A stretch of 41,777 nt of DNA from a virus. Where the stretch lies: the IMG/VR virus record IMGVR_UViG_3300042516_001592, positions 1 through 41,777 of that record. The stretch is one strand, 5' to 3'. Position 1 is the stretch's first letter. Each line of letters opens with the position of its first letter. This document shows, piece by piece, positions 23,208 to 29,967 of this stretch. A program made the position numbers and the translations under genes. Below the pieces are notes generated by a model, which had not been told where the DNA came from, did not search any database, and saw only the letters and a program-made list of their open reading frames with translations.

Positions 23208-23570
23208 TTAATTCGGTGTGTAATTGTCCTCCCAATTACCTAGCGTCCGCAGAAACGCCTCTGCTCTGTAGCGAGCGGTTGCGCTGTACGGCATCCATCT
23301 GCCGCATGTGTTCTGAATTTCGCACGCCATGTCATACATGTAGATTTGGTATTCGCGAACTTGCTCTTTAGTCAGCACCTTTTCCGCCTCATGCATTGCG
23401 TTGAGGTCGTTGCAAAAATCTAGGCACCAAGGCTGCTTGTTTGCACCTTTCCAGTTTTTGGGGTAATCCCAAAATCGAAATTTTGCGCCGTCTTTATCCA
23501 CTTGAAATTCATCCAAACAAATAAACCCACACGCCTCCGCAATTGCCGCGTTGATTTGTTCGTCGGTCAT
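23208..23570 (-). CDS. Conserved phage hypothetical protein (ATA-RAEAFLRTLG type)
   Basis: A 120-aa protein that begins MTDEQINAAIAEACGF and ends with A-T-A-R-Y-R-A-E-A-F-L-R-T-L-G. The middle has D-L-N-A-M-H-E-A-E-K. These three patterns mark a family of small phage proteins seen in many phages, always annotated as hypothetical. The ATG at 23570 overlaps the upstream stop as ATGA, which decides the start over a longer reading to 23666. Function unknown. Confidence 0.7.
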   Translation of the reverse strand: MTDEQINAAIAEACGFICLDEFQVDKDGAKFRFWDYPKNWKGANKQPWCLDFCNDLNAMHEAEKVLTKEQVREYQIYMYDMACEIQNTCGRWMPYSATARYRAEAFLRTLGNWEDNYTPN

Positions 23571-23818
23571 ACTTCGTAAGTCTCCCACTCTTCGGACAAA
23601 AGTTCGTCTGCGCCTAAGCGTGGATTCAGATCGGCAGGATCGCTTGTGTAATAGAGCTTCTCCCATGTCTTCCCGTTCTTATCGAGCTTACGCTCAAGCC
23701 TAAGCAGCCCAACATACGCGCCCCTCCACATAGGCAACCTAATGCCAATCTTGTGCGGCAATCTAAGCATAACGCCAAATGCCTCACAGAATCGCAATCT
23801 GTTTTGGATGAGTTTCAT
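23567..23818 (-). CDS. Small hypothetical protein
   Basis: An 83-aa basic protein (MKLIQNRLRFCEAFGV at the start), beta-like, with R-L-P-M-W-R-G-A-Y-V-G-L-L-R-L and a terminal acidic segment. Start at 23818 is chosen because its ATG overlaps the stop of the next upstream gene (ATGA) and because the longer reading adds only an unlikely Glu-rich tail from the other frame. No family recognised. Confidence 0.55.
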   Translation of the reverse strand: MKLIQNRLRFCEAFGVMLRLPHKIGIRLPMWRGAYVGLLRLERKLDKNGKTWEKLYYTSDPADLNPRLGADELLSEEWETYEV

Positions 23819-24054
23819 TTCTTCCCTTTCTTCATTAGCTTCCCAAGCGGAACACACGGCCCATACTTTATTTCGCGATGCAATTTCTCGTTCTCTACCA
23901 GTAGTTCAATGGTAAGCTCTAGTGCCATAATCATTTTTGTTTTGATGCTTTCAGAAAAAGGGGCGTTCTCAATTTCTTGCATGAAGTTCTCTGTGCGAGC
24001 AGAGGCCTTTTCCCATTCTGACTCCATTTGTTCGATGATGTAATCTGGTATCAT
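23815..24054 (-). CDS. Small helical hypothetical protein
   Basis: A 79-aa mostly helical, acidic protein (MIPDYIIEQMESEWEKAS at its N-terminus) with heptad-like Leu/Ile spacing in residues 35-60 and a basic end (KLMKKGKK). Overlaps neighbours as ATGA on both sides, so it is part of a chain of coupled genes between 23.2 and 25.3 kb. Possibly a coiled-coil accessory subunit. Confidence 0.55.
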   Translation of the reverse strand: MIPDYIIEQMESEWEKASARTENFMQEIENAPFSESIKTKMIMALELTIELLVENEKLHREIKYGPCVPLGKLMKKGKK

Positions 24055-24368
24055 TTCCCCTCCCTTGCTGCTGCAATGAGCATGTCTGCCTGCTCAATCC
24101 ACCATCCGTAGTCTCTTGCGTTAAAATCGGCGTCACGATTAGCAAACCAACCTGCCTTAAGCATCGCCGCAATCTCAAGCCGAGACGGTTCTGGTCTGAC
24201 CATTTCGGTGACTTCACCAATATGGCGCTTCCGCTCAAGCAATGCCGCCTGTCCGCTGTTCTCCAGCCTTGCATCGTGTAGGGCTTGCTTGAGTTGCTCC
24301 ACTTCGGCGCGAGCTTCGTCGCGTTCTCTCGTCACCCTGCCAATTCGTTCAAATATAGATTCATCCAT
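24051..24368 (-). CDS. Coiled-coil hypothetical protein
   Basis: A 105-aa protein starting MDESIFERIGRVTRERDEA. Residues 10-45 form a clear coiled coil (R-D-E-A-R-A-E-V-E-Q-L-K-Q-A-L). The second half is small and Trp/Asp-rich (Y-G-W-W-I-E-Q-A). The ATG at 24368 lies 1 bp downstream of the preceding stop. Function unknown; a similar second half with W-I-E-Q-A-D is seen in some phage early proteins. Confidence 0.6.
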   Translation of the reverse strand: MDESIFERIGRVTRERDEARAEVEQLKQALHDARLENSGQAALLERKRHIGEVTEMVRPEPSRLEIAAMLKAGWFANRDADFNARDYGWWIEQADMLIAAAREGK

Positions 24369-24369
24369 A

Positions 24370-24735
24370 TTAAGCCTGCTCCGCTTGGAAGGTTTTGTAG
24401 ATCTGAGCCAGAACCATGTCTGCATCCAGAAGTGCTGCTCGGTCACCGGGAAACGAGGACATATCGTCTGGTGTGCGGTTGCGTACCCGTTGCACCAGTT
24501 GCTCGATGCACTCCTGTGACTTCAAGGCTAAGTGCCTGTACATGATTAAGGTGGATCGCAGATCAGCGATTACCTGCGCTTGTCTGTTGTGCGCTTCAAC
24601 ATACTGATTGATTTGGGTTTCCATATATTTGATTTCGTTTGTTAATTTACTGACAGTTTCACCTATATCTATCTGCTGTTGCAGTCGCAAGGATTTTATT
24701 TGCTCCATCAAGTTGTCGATGATTTGTGCGCTCAT
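24370..24735 (-). CDS. Coiled-coil protein downstream of the helicase C-half
   Basis: A 121-aa protein starting MSAQIIDNLMEQIKSLRLQQ; residues 1-70 are a long coiled coil. The C-terminal third has D-D-M-S-S-F-P-G-D-R-A-A-L-L-D-A-D. The ATG overlaps the stop of the helicase C-half gene (ATGA), so the two are translationally coupled. It could be a partner of the split helicase or its loader, but no motif shows this. Confidence 0.55.
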   Translation of the reverse strand: MSAQIIDNLMEQIKSLRLQQQIDIGETVSKLTNEIKYMETQINQYVEAHNRQAQVIADLRSTLIMYRHLALKSQECIEQLVQRVRNRTPDDMSSFPGDRAALLDADMVLAQIYKTFQAEQA

Positions 24736-25328
24736 TTGCCTCGTGAGTTGAACTTTGCATACTTGCCCGAAAATCCCAACTTGGCACTCACGCCACACGG
24801 CCCTGAGCGTTGAATGGGAATACTGATCTCTCGTTCAGTTGGATCTTCCGTAAGTTTAACGATGATGACTGCTGTTGCATCCTGCCCGATTGCTCGGCTT
24901 TCGCGTGCCCTGCCCTGCTCGTTAAGTTGCGTAATAGCAAACACCACGCACCCAAGCTCAAGGCCCAGCAAGCGCAACCTGCGGCTAACCTCAGCCACCT
25001 CACGCTCACGGGTAATATCCTTGTGTGTAGTTAAGTCGCACCTGACAAGTTGGATGTAATCGACGAACAGGATCTTTAAGCCCTCTGGCGATTTTGCCAT
25101 CGCTCGGGCTGCTGCTACTATGGACGCAATGTCATGCAGATCATCACGGATCACAAGTGGCACTTTATTCAAAGCCGTCATAGCCTTGAACACTCCCTTC
25201 ATCTCACCCTCGCTTTTTACGCCCTCTGCTAGAGAGCGCAGCGACACCTCACCTAAGTTGGCTACAAGTCGATCAATGATCTGCTGAGCAGACATTTCCA
25301 GACTCACTATCATTATTCCTTTTTTCAT
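24732..25328 (-). CDS. DnaB-type replicative helicase, C-terminal half
   Basis: A 198-aa protein that is the second half of the RecA-like core of a DnaB helicase. Visible motifs: S-L-E-M-S-A at residues 9-14 (catalytic Glu region, E11), Walker B I-L-F-V-D-Y-I-Q at 86-93, H3 A-I-T-Q-L-N at 131-136, D-A-T-A-V-I at about 150, and a C-terminal R-S-G-P-C-G segment (about 174-179) equivalent to the arginine-finger region. Walker A is absent: it lies on the separate gene at 26635-27366. The start MKKGIMIVSLEM is exactly where a DnaB continues after Walker A and its first helix. The two halves would have to fold together in trans. Confidence 0.85.
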   Translation of the reverse strand: MKKGIMIVSLEMSAQQIIDRLVANLGEVSLRSLAEGVKSEGEMKGVFKAMTALNKVPLVIRDDLHDIASIVAAARAMAKSPEGLKILFVDYIQLVRCDLTTHKDITREREVAEVSRRLRLLGLELGCVVFAITQLNEQGRARESRAIGQDATAVIIVKLTEDPTEREISIPIQRSGPCGVSAKLGFSGKYAKFNSRGK

Positions 25329-25334
25329 TTTTTA
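25323..25334. repeat. Short direct repeat at the left border of the helicase insert
   Basis: TTTCATTTTTTA here and TTTCATTTTTA at 26664-26674 lie in the same orientation, at the points where the helicase reading is broken. The two copies differ by one T. Consistent with insertion or recombination between short A/T tracts; low complexity means chance is not excluded. Confidence 0.45.
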
Positions 25335-25336
25335 GT

Positions 25337-25582
25337 TTATCGTTTTCCATTTCCGGGTCTTGCTGATGTGTTTGACTTCTGTCCATCGTACTTGACCACC
25401 TTAAGATCCACTTGAATCACATCACTCGACTGATTCTGTGGCAGCTTCTCGATCTCTTCGAGATGCTTATATGCCTCCTCCTTTGTTCCACGGAAGACAA
25501 CGTCATTACAAATCTTCGGCCTTGGCAGCTTTACATCTGCAATGACAGTCGTCTTGCGGAAGACGATGTAGTCTAGTCCCAT
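25337..25582 (-). CDS. Hypothetical protein within the helicase insert
   Basis: An 81-aa protein (MGLDYIVFRKTTVIAD at its start) with E-E-A-Y-K-H-L-E-E-I-E helical middle and a basic C-terminus. The ATG at 25582 overlaps the stop of the exonuclease gene by ten bases; a longer reading to 25642 is less likely. It ends 8 bp before the helicase C-half. Function unknown. Confidence 0.6.
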   Translation of the reverse strand: MGLDYIVFRKTTVIADVKLPRPKICNDVVFRGTKEEAYKHLEEIEKLPQNQSSDVIQVDLKVVKYDGQKSNTSARPGNGKR

Positions 25583-26349
25583 TTCCGTAGCCCAATAGTT
25601 CTGATGGTTGGAAGCCCCGGCCATGTGTCCGTCTCGATGCAATGCTTTAAGCCTGCAACTGCCTCGTCTAGCTTCAGGTCTGCCTTGTACAGCACTTCAT
25701 CATCTGGCTTAACCCACTGAGCCAAGAACGGCTCTTCGGTATCCACAACAAGGAAGTAGAAATCTACTGCATCTAGCCCATGAATTTGTTTCAGCCCATA
25801 AGCATACCAAGCTGCTTGCCTGTCGTACTTGAGGCTAAAGAACTTTGAATCAAAGCGCATGATGTCGCTTGTGGTTTTCAAGTCCACAATTGCTGGTCTG
25901 CCCTTGATCTCGGTAATGACATCTGGACGTCCCTTGCACTGCATCCCGCCTCGCTCCCAGAACATACTGCCTTCGATGATCTTCTTTGCAGAGATCATGT
26001 TAAGCAGTGGCTCACAGGCCTTAACTGCACCTTCAATGCGAGCGGCTTCCTCGGCGTTTACGACGATCTTGCCTTGGTTCTCAAAACAGAAGTCATGCCA
26101 CTCTTCCCTCCCGGCTTTAGTCTTGCGATTGATTTCCTCTGGTGCCTGCACATAATCCACGCGCCCCTCAAGGGCGAGCGAGTGAATGCAAGTTCCAAGT
26201 TCCATCTCCTTTGATGGTTTCCATTCTTGGGTCCCACGCCATTTGTAATAGGCTGGACAAACGCTAAAGGCATCGAGTTGATGCTTAGAAAGCCCATCAA
26301 GCTTTCTGTACTGGTTCATTTCTAAATCAAGGATTAGTTCTGTTTTCAT
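25573..26349 (-). CDS. RecE-like / PDDEXK exonuclease
   Basis: A 258-aa protein with the PD-(D/E)XK fold signature of the phage RecE / lambda-exonuclease-like group (DUF3799-type): G-T-C-I-H at 52-56 (H56), E127 in I-I-E-G-S-M, K-G-R-P-D-V at 139-144 (D143), V-D-L-K-T at 155-159 (D156, K158), and Q-A-A-W-Y at 178-182. It probably degrades duplex ends to give single-stranded tails for annealing recombination. In this genome it lies inside the insert that splits the helicase gene, and overlaps the upstream gene by ATGA. A recombinase such as RecT/Erf was not recognised nearby; the SSB-like gene at 29059-29721 may cooperate. Confidence 0.85.
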   Translation of the reverse strand: MKTELILDLEMNQYRKLDGLSKHQLDAFSVCPAYYKWRGTQEWKPSKEMELGTCIHSLALEGRVDYVQAPEEINRKTKAGREEWHDFCFENQGKIVVNAEEAARIEGAVKACEPLLNMISAKKIIEGSMFWERGGMQCKGRPDVITEIKGRPAIVDLKTTSDIMRFDSKFFSLKYDRQAAWYAYGLKQIHGLDAVDFYFLVVDTEEPFLAQWVKPDDEVLYKADLKLDEAVAGLKHCIETDTWPGLPTIRTIGLRKWD

Positions 26350-26669
26350 TTCTTATAGCTGTTGTTGGCTTGTAATGCTCCGCAACCGATGATGTTACCA
26401 CCCTGATCGCGAATCAGTTTTGACGGACTAAGCAGGTCTGCTCGTTCCGGCAGGCATTCACGGATATACGAACTCACAACGTATAGCACGCCTTTTTTTT
26501 CAGGAGGCATATTTGATACGTCTCCCTGTGTTGCGAGCATGATCGGTATGCCTTCCACAGAGTCTACCTGCGATAGGTACGAGTGGCTGCGTGGGATTGT
26601 GCCTGACGGCTCAATGTCGCCGTACCCAGTGATGTTAATTTTGTGCGGTGTTAAGTTTACTAATTTCAT
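26346..26669 (-). CDS. Conserved 'NLTPHxI' phage protein
   Basis: A 107-aa protein with N-L-T-P-H-K-I-N-I near the N-terminus, then G-I-P-I-M and a C-terminal R-D-Q-G-G-N-I-I-G-C-G segment. Small proteins of this type are common in phages of actinobacteria and others; their function is not known to me. Its start lies inside the final codons of the helicase N-half: the N-half tail is the other-frame reading of this gene's 5' end. It is the first gene of the insert that separates the helicase halves. Confidence 0.7.
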   Translation of the reverse strand: MKLVNLTPHKINITGYGDIEPSGTIPRSHSYLSQVDSVEGIPIMLATQGDVSNMPPEKKGVLYVVSSYIRECLPERADLLSPSKLIRDQGGNIIGCGALQANNSYKK

Positions 26670-27366
26670 TTTTAATCATTTCTACCATTACATTTACGAT
26701 TACGTTTAGTACCCAAGTTGTTTTCCCTGATTTTGTTTCGCCACCAACTACGATCAAGTCTGATTCGCGCATCGGTGTGATGTTATCAATCTCTGGAAAC
26801 CCGGTTCTGATTCTGGTGCTGTTGTCATCACCAGTCTCGTACCGATTAGTTGCCTCCATTAATTGAGCCCTAGTGTCAAGCACTTTAGGAGGAGCAATCT
26901 CATTTTGCACTCCTTCAGACACTGCCACTAGCCCTGTAAGGAACTCGTTTAAGTCCCCAGACCTGATATCCGTCTGCGCGTTGTGCAACACTATCTGCAT
27001 AGTCCTGCGCTTTGCGGCTGTACGGGTTAGCTCAATGAACTCGCTAGCGAGCGACAAGATCGGACAGGCCGTGTACAAGTCACTCAACTGATAAAACTCC
27101 AGATGAGTATCCTTCCGTGCCAACTCATAGATGACGCGAATGTCAGTCGCCTTACCTTGAGCCGCCTGCTGTAGGGTGATCTCTGCAATGTTTCGGAGTT
27201 GGATGTCGAAGATGTCAGCAACGCTAAAGGCTGCTTCGGTGATCTTTAGCAACGCCTCGTCCGGGTTGTTCAGGATGATGCTGATAAGTCCTTTCTCGGC
27301 CTCCTCTGCACGGCAGAACTCAAGCTCTGGCGTTGGGCTACCACCCTTCTGTTTGCGTGTTTGCAT
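26635..27366 (-). CDS. DnaB-type replicative helicase, N-terminal half
   Basis: A 243-aa protein that carries the DnaB N-terminal helical domain (residues about 15-110, with E-K-G-L-I-S-I-I-L and the linker), the start of the RecA-like core with G-F-P-E-I-D around 190, and Walker A G-E-T-K-S-G-K-T at 209-216. It then stops about 27 residues after Walker A. The last residues (N-E-I-S-K-L-N-T-A-Q-N) are the out-of-frame reading of the next gene. In the family the core would continue to S-L-E-M some 21 residues after G-K-T; here that segment begins the gene at 24732-25328. Start ATG 27366 overlaps the upstream gene by 29 bp. Confidence 0.85.
   Translation of the reverse strand: MQTRKQKGGSPTPELEFCRAEEAEKGLISIILNNPDEALLKITEAAFSVADIFDIQLRNIAEITLQQAAQGKATDIRVIYELARKDTHLEFYQLSDLYTACPILSLASEFIELTRTAAKRRTMQIVLHNAQTDIRSGDLNEFLTGLVAVSEGVQNEIAPPKVLDTRAQLMEATNRYETGDDNSTRIRTGFPEIDNITPMRESDLIVVGGETKSGKTTWVLNVIVNVMVEMIKNEISKLNTAQN
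26664..26674. repeat. Short direct repeat at the right border of the helicase insert
   Basis: TTTCATTTTTA, same orientation as TTTCATTTTTTA at 25323-25334. It covers the point where the helicase N-half leaves its ancestral frame. Confidence 0.45.
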
Positions 27367-28093
27367 TGCTCAGTAAATTATCTGCTTTTTGGAAAACGCG
27401 AACTGGTTGTGCTGCCAACTTGCGGGCTTCCTCCTCACGGAACTTTCGTGAACGCCTAAGCCATCCCGAAAGATACTTGCCAGTGCCATTCTCGGTTTTG
27501 ATTTTCTGTGGATTTGTGATGAGCCAGTTCTGCGCCTCACGGTACTCCTCGATCACGAACTGCTCGCCGTAAGTTGCAATATGGTTTTTCACAAGTTGAG
27601 TAGGAGGATTGTATGTTCCACCTTTGCATGTGAACTGAAAGTTGAAGGCTTCAGACTGCTCGGGTTTCCCCTTTTCCCCATCTTCCTTCCTTTCCCCCAC
27701 ACCCCCTATCCTACCATCTTCCCCCTTTTCCCCTTCCCCTTGCTGTAGACTTTGGATAAAAGTTTCTAGGATTTCAGGGCAAGTATCCTCAATCATCGCC
27801 TCAACTGAGGTGTACCGTTTTCCGGTAGACTTAAGATCTTGGTTCGACGGGAAGGTTGGAGACACTTGATACTTCCTCATTGCTTGCTCAAGGTCAGTAG
27901 CTGCCTGCACAGGTGTTGGCACATTGAATAAACGAACTACCGCGTCCTGCGTTTCTGTGGGTGTTTCTACTGGGGTTACAGGCTCCGGCTGATAAGGTAC
28001 AGCGGACTCAATGGAAGCTGGCGTAGAATCGTCGATTGGAATATCGAGTTCAATCTTGGTGCCGCCTGCGGTTGTGATGCGAAGTTTAATCAT
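27338..28093 (-). CDS. Replisome organiser / helicase loader-like protein
   Basis: A 251-aa protein. The N-terminal 80 residues are Pro/Thr/Glu-rich, the middle contains a run of Gly/Glu/Lys residues (E-K-G-E-D-G-R-I-G-G), and the C-terminal 60 residues carry W-L-I-T-N-P-Q-K-I-K-T-E-N-G-T-G-K-Y-L-S-G-W-L, the signature at the end of many phage replication initiator/replisome-organiser proteins (N-P-x-x-x-x-T-x-x-G, then a W-L). It lies directly before the helicase N-half with an overlap, as helicase loaders often do. A role in loading the helicase is therefore likely but not proved. Confidence 0.65.
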   Translation of the reverse strand: MIKLRITTAGGTKIELDIPIDDSTPASIESAVPYQPEPVTPVETPTETQDAVVRLFNVPTPVQAATDLEQAMRKYQVSPTFPSNQDLKSTGKRYTSVEAMIEDTCPEILETFIQSLQQGEGEKGEDGRIGGVGERKEDGEKGKPEQSEAFNFQFTCKGGTYNPPTQLVKNHIATYGEQFVIEEYREAQNWLITNPQKIKTENGTGKYLSGWLRRSRKFREEEARKLAAQPVRVFQKADNLLSNANTQTEGW

Positions 28094-28391
28094 TGCTTTC
28101 TCCCTTCATGTCTTGCTCAACCAAGACGGCAATTTTCACAAGTTGATCTAGGATTGCCTCAAGACTTGAGTCTGCGAATGCTTCACGCACAAGCACCATC
28201 TCCTTGATGCCTTGTTCCTCTGCACCCTGCATAAAGGAAACGAACACCCCGAAGGCTAACGCCATAACCTCCATCATACCCGGCTCGCCCTTTGCTGATA
28301 CCAATCCTACTTGCCCGTTCTTTTGCCGTACAATCGTTACGGCAGTCACAACATCCTCTGGAATTTCTACTAAGTGTCTTTGTTTTTTCAT
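28086..28391 (-). CDS. Hypothetical protein at the head of the replication operon
   Basis: A 101-aa protein (MKKQRHLVEIPEDVVTAV at its start) with a beta-like N-terminus, a hydrophobic middle (M-A-L-A-F-G-V-F-V-S-F-M) and an acidic helical end. It overlaps the replisome-organiser-like gene by eight bp. Leader is A-rich (AAAGAAAAAACA) without SD. A small hairpin (28412-28428) lies just upstream. No family recognised. Confidence 0.6.
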   Translation of the reverse strand: MKKQRHLVEIPEDVVTAVTIVRQKNGQVGLVSAKGEPGMMEVMALAFGVFVSFMQGAEEQGIKEMVLVREAFADSSLEAILDQLVKIAVLVEQDMKGESND

Positions 28392-28411
28392 TGTTTTTTC
28401 TTTGTTAAAGT

Positions 28412-28428
28412 GTGCGTTACAGTCGCAC
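28412..28428. promoter_or_regulatory. Hairpin/operator-like inverted repeat before the replication genes
   Basis: GTGCG (28412-28416) and CGCAC (28424-28428) around a 7-base loop, 21 bp upstream of the start at 28391 in the largest gap of the early operon (about 150 bp). A repressor site or leader hairpin is possible. No clear -35/-10 pair was found beside it. Confidence 0.35.
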
Positions 28429-28543
28429 CCCTGTCTGATTACTAAGGCACTTGGCGATACCTTAACGCCTACAGATGGCTTTTTGCTTTCACCTATGGAA
28501 CGGGCCCCCGCGTCAACAGAAACCGCTAGTTGTCAGCAAAGTC

Positions 28544-28900
28544 TTATGGCTTGGTTAGCCACTCACCTTTCAAGCACTCCATGCCATCACGGAGCAAGGC
28601 AAAAAATAAACTGGCATCCATTGTCACTTTCCAATCACTGCGATTTCTTTTGTGAGCAACAATGTAAGGTTTAACACCACGGTCACGGTCAGCCTGTTCA
28701 CAAGCCTGCTCAAGGTTGAGTCGCTCAACAAACTTAACTTCCATGTGAAGTGACTTCAGCTCATCGCAGATAACATCAGGTGACTCTGTGCCACCTGAAA
28801 ACTGCTGGCCTCGACGGGCAGTGAAGCCCTCCTCGCGGAGGACATCACGCCACAGTCGTTCGCCTCTACACCCCTTCTGTCGGGAGTTGATTTTTGGCAT
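28544..28900 (-). CDS. PD-(D/E)XK nuclease, Holliday-junction-resolvase-like
   Basis: A 118-aa nuclease. Motifs: G-C-R-G-E-R (E14), P-D-V-I (D42), E-V-K (E54 and K56) and a downstream Q-A-C-E-Q-A-D (residues 65-71). This is the PD-(D/E)XK core with spacing like phage VRR-NUC or Hjc-type resolvases, whose role is to cut branched DNA before packaging or recombination. A longer start at 28924 is possible. It overlaps the end of the HTH gene by 35 bp. Confidence 0.8.
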   Translation of the reverse strand: MPKINSRQKGCRGERLWRDVLREEGFTARRGQQFSGGTESPDVICDELKSLHMEVKFVERLNLEQACEQADRDRGVKPYIVAHKRNRSDWKVTMDASLFFALLRDGMECLKGEWLTKP

Positions 28901-29057
28901 TGGCTTGATATTTCGCAACCTCATCTGGCTTGAACCTCAAGGTTCTTGGGCCATATCTGAAGTGTGGAAGTTTTTTCTCGCGAGCTAACTTGAGTACAGC
29001 GTGCGTACTTATGCTCAATTTAAGAGCAACCTCTGCTGTTTTGAGTAAGCGTTCCAT
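28866..29057 (-). CDS. Small HTH protein (MerR/excisionase-like)
   Basis: A 63-aa DNA-binding protein. A winged helix-turn-helix of the HTH_17 / excisionase type is visible: T-A-E-V-A-L-K-L-S-I-S-T-H-A-V at residues 7-21, then L-P-H-F-R-Y-G-P-R-T-L-R-F as the wing at 30-42. It lies between the SSB-like gene (2 bp) and the resolvase-like gene (overlap). With no integrase present, a role as early-gene regulator is more likely than excision. Confidence 0.75.
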   Translation of the reverse strand: MERLLKTAEVALKLSISTHAVLKLAREKKLPHFRYGPRTLRFKPDEVAKYQANAKNQLPTEGV

Positions 29058-29058
29058 A

Positions 29059-29721
29059 TTACCAGCCTAGATCGTCCTCATCTTTCTTCGCTGGAGCAGC
29101 AGGAGCAACTTCCTTCTTCTCAGATTGAGGAAACTGCCGCGCCATGCCTGCGCGTTCTGCGCTGATGTACAGCGAAGATGCAATTGCCTGAAGATGATCT
29201 GGTGTGATCGCCTCAACTTGCTTGGCAACCCAACTTGCAGCATTGATGGCCTCGACCATCAATTGAGCATTCTGGAAAATGAACGCCTTGGGAGCAATTG
29301 CTGAAGCATTATAAGGCGCAACCCCACTGCCGCCATTCGGGCCTGCAATCGGACTCTTGCTGGTTACAGCAGGACTTGGCCCTGCGCTTCCACCCTGTAA
29401 CTGTAACTCAGCATCATTAAAGATTTGCCCAGTCTTGCCAAGTTTCAGCTCAAACTTTTGATTGTGGTCACTGTAAACCACATTCAGCCCATCAAGTCCT
29501 CTCTTGCCTGCGGTTGAACGCACCGTAATACGTTGGCCGCGATAGTCAGAGAGATCAACGTCACTCCAGACTGCTAACCGGGTTTCTCCTGTCGTATCAA
29601 AAACGATCAGGTTGTATGGGGCTTTAGGGGATTTTGGTCTGTAGACCGTTTTAACCCCAAGTACCATCTCTGCGATTGCAGAGTTGAGCGGTAAATGTTC
29701 TAAGTCTTTGATTTGAGTCAT
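29059..29721 (-). CDS. SSB-like OB-fold protein
   Basis: A 220-aa protein that probably binds single-stranded DNA. Residues 20-100 look like an OB-fold beta barrel with Y-N-L-I-V-F-D-T-T-G, W-S-D-V-D-L and Y-R-G-Q-R-I-T-V-R-S. The middle is Gly/Pro/Ala-rich and disordered, and the C-terminus ends in acidic D-E-D-D-L-G-W. An acidic tail with a final aromatic is the hallmark of SSB-type proteins, which use it to recruit replication and recombination partners. It heads the early operon beside nuclease and helicase genes. A recombination annealase is the alternative. Confidence 0.7.
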   Translation of the reverse strand: MTQIKDLEHLPLNSAIAEMVLGVKTVYRPKSPKAPYNLIVFDTTGETRLAVWSDVDLSDYRGQRITVRSTAGKRGLDGLNVVYSDHNQKFELKLGKTGQIFNDAELQLQGGSAGPSPAVTSKSPIAGPNGGSGVAPYNASAIAPKAFIFQNAQLMVEAINAASWVAKQVEAITPDHLQAIASSLYISAERAGMARQFPQSEKKEVAPAAPAKKDEDDLGW

Positions 29722-29808
29722 TTTGTTGTTTTCTAGTTTACATCCTCACCATGAAGATGTGGAGCAAACGTAGCCTCAACAAAAAGACCTGCAAGCCTTT
29801 TTTGGCAA
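29722..29808. other. Junction between virion and early operons
   Basis: A short non-coding gap. It holds an imperfect inverted repeat with AAAAAG and CTTTTT arms around TGCA (about 29779-29804), which could be a weak terminator after the virion genes. An early promoter probably lies here or just upstream, but no clear -35/-10 pair stands out. Confidence 0.35.
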
Positions 29809-29967
29809 TTATCTGCGTTTTGCAGACTTTGCCTGTTGTTGACGTGCAGCTTGTTTTTGCACTGAGTAAGCAACGGCGACTGCCTGCTTCTGTGGTTTGC
29901 CTGCACCAAGTTCCTGTCGGAGGTTGTGCGTGAATGCTTTGTCGGATGCGGATTTAACGAGTGGCAT
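29809..29967 (-). CDS. Small basic protein, DUF6496-like
   Basis: A 52-aa basic protein starting MPLVKSASDKAFTHNLR and continuing G-A-G-K-P-Q-K-Q-A-V-A-V-A-Y. The pattern M-P-L-x-K-[SG]-x-S-x-x-A-x-x-x-N-[IL] ... G-[KR]-P-Q-K-Q-A-V-A marks a widespread small phage family annotated as DUF6496. The ATG at 29967 overlaps the end of the 1547-aa gene by 14 bp. Function unknown; its charge suggests DNA contact in the virion. Confidence 0.75.
   Translation of the reverse strand: MPLVKSASDKAFTHNLRQELGAGKPQKQAVAVAYSVQKQAARQQQAKSAKRR

Noticed and set aside
26635-26669. Intein at the helicase split
   Set aside because: No Cys/Ser at the junction and no intein motifs in either half or the insert genes.
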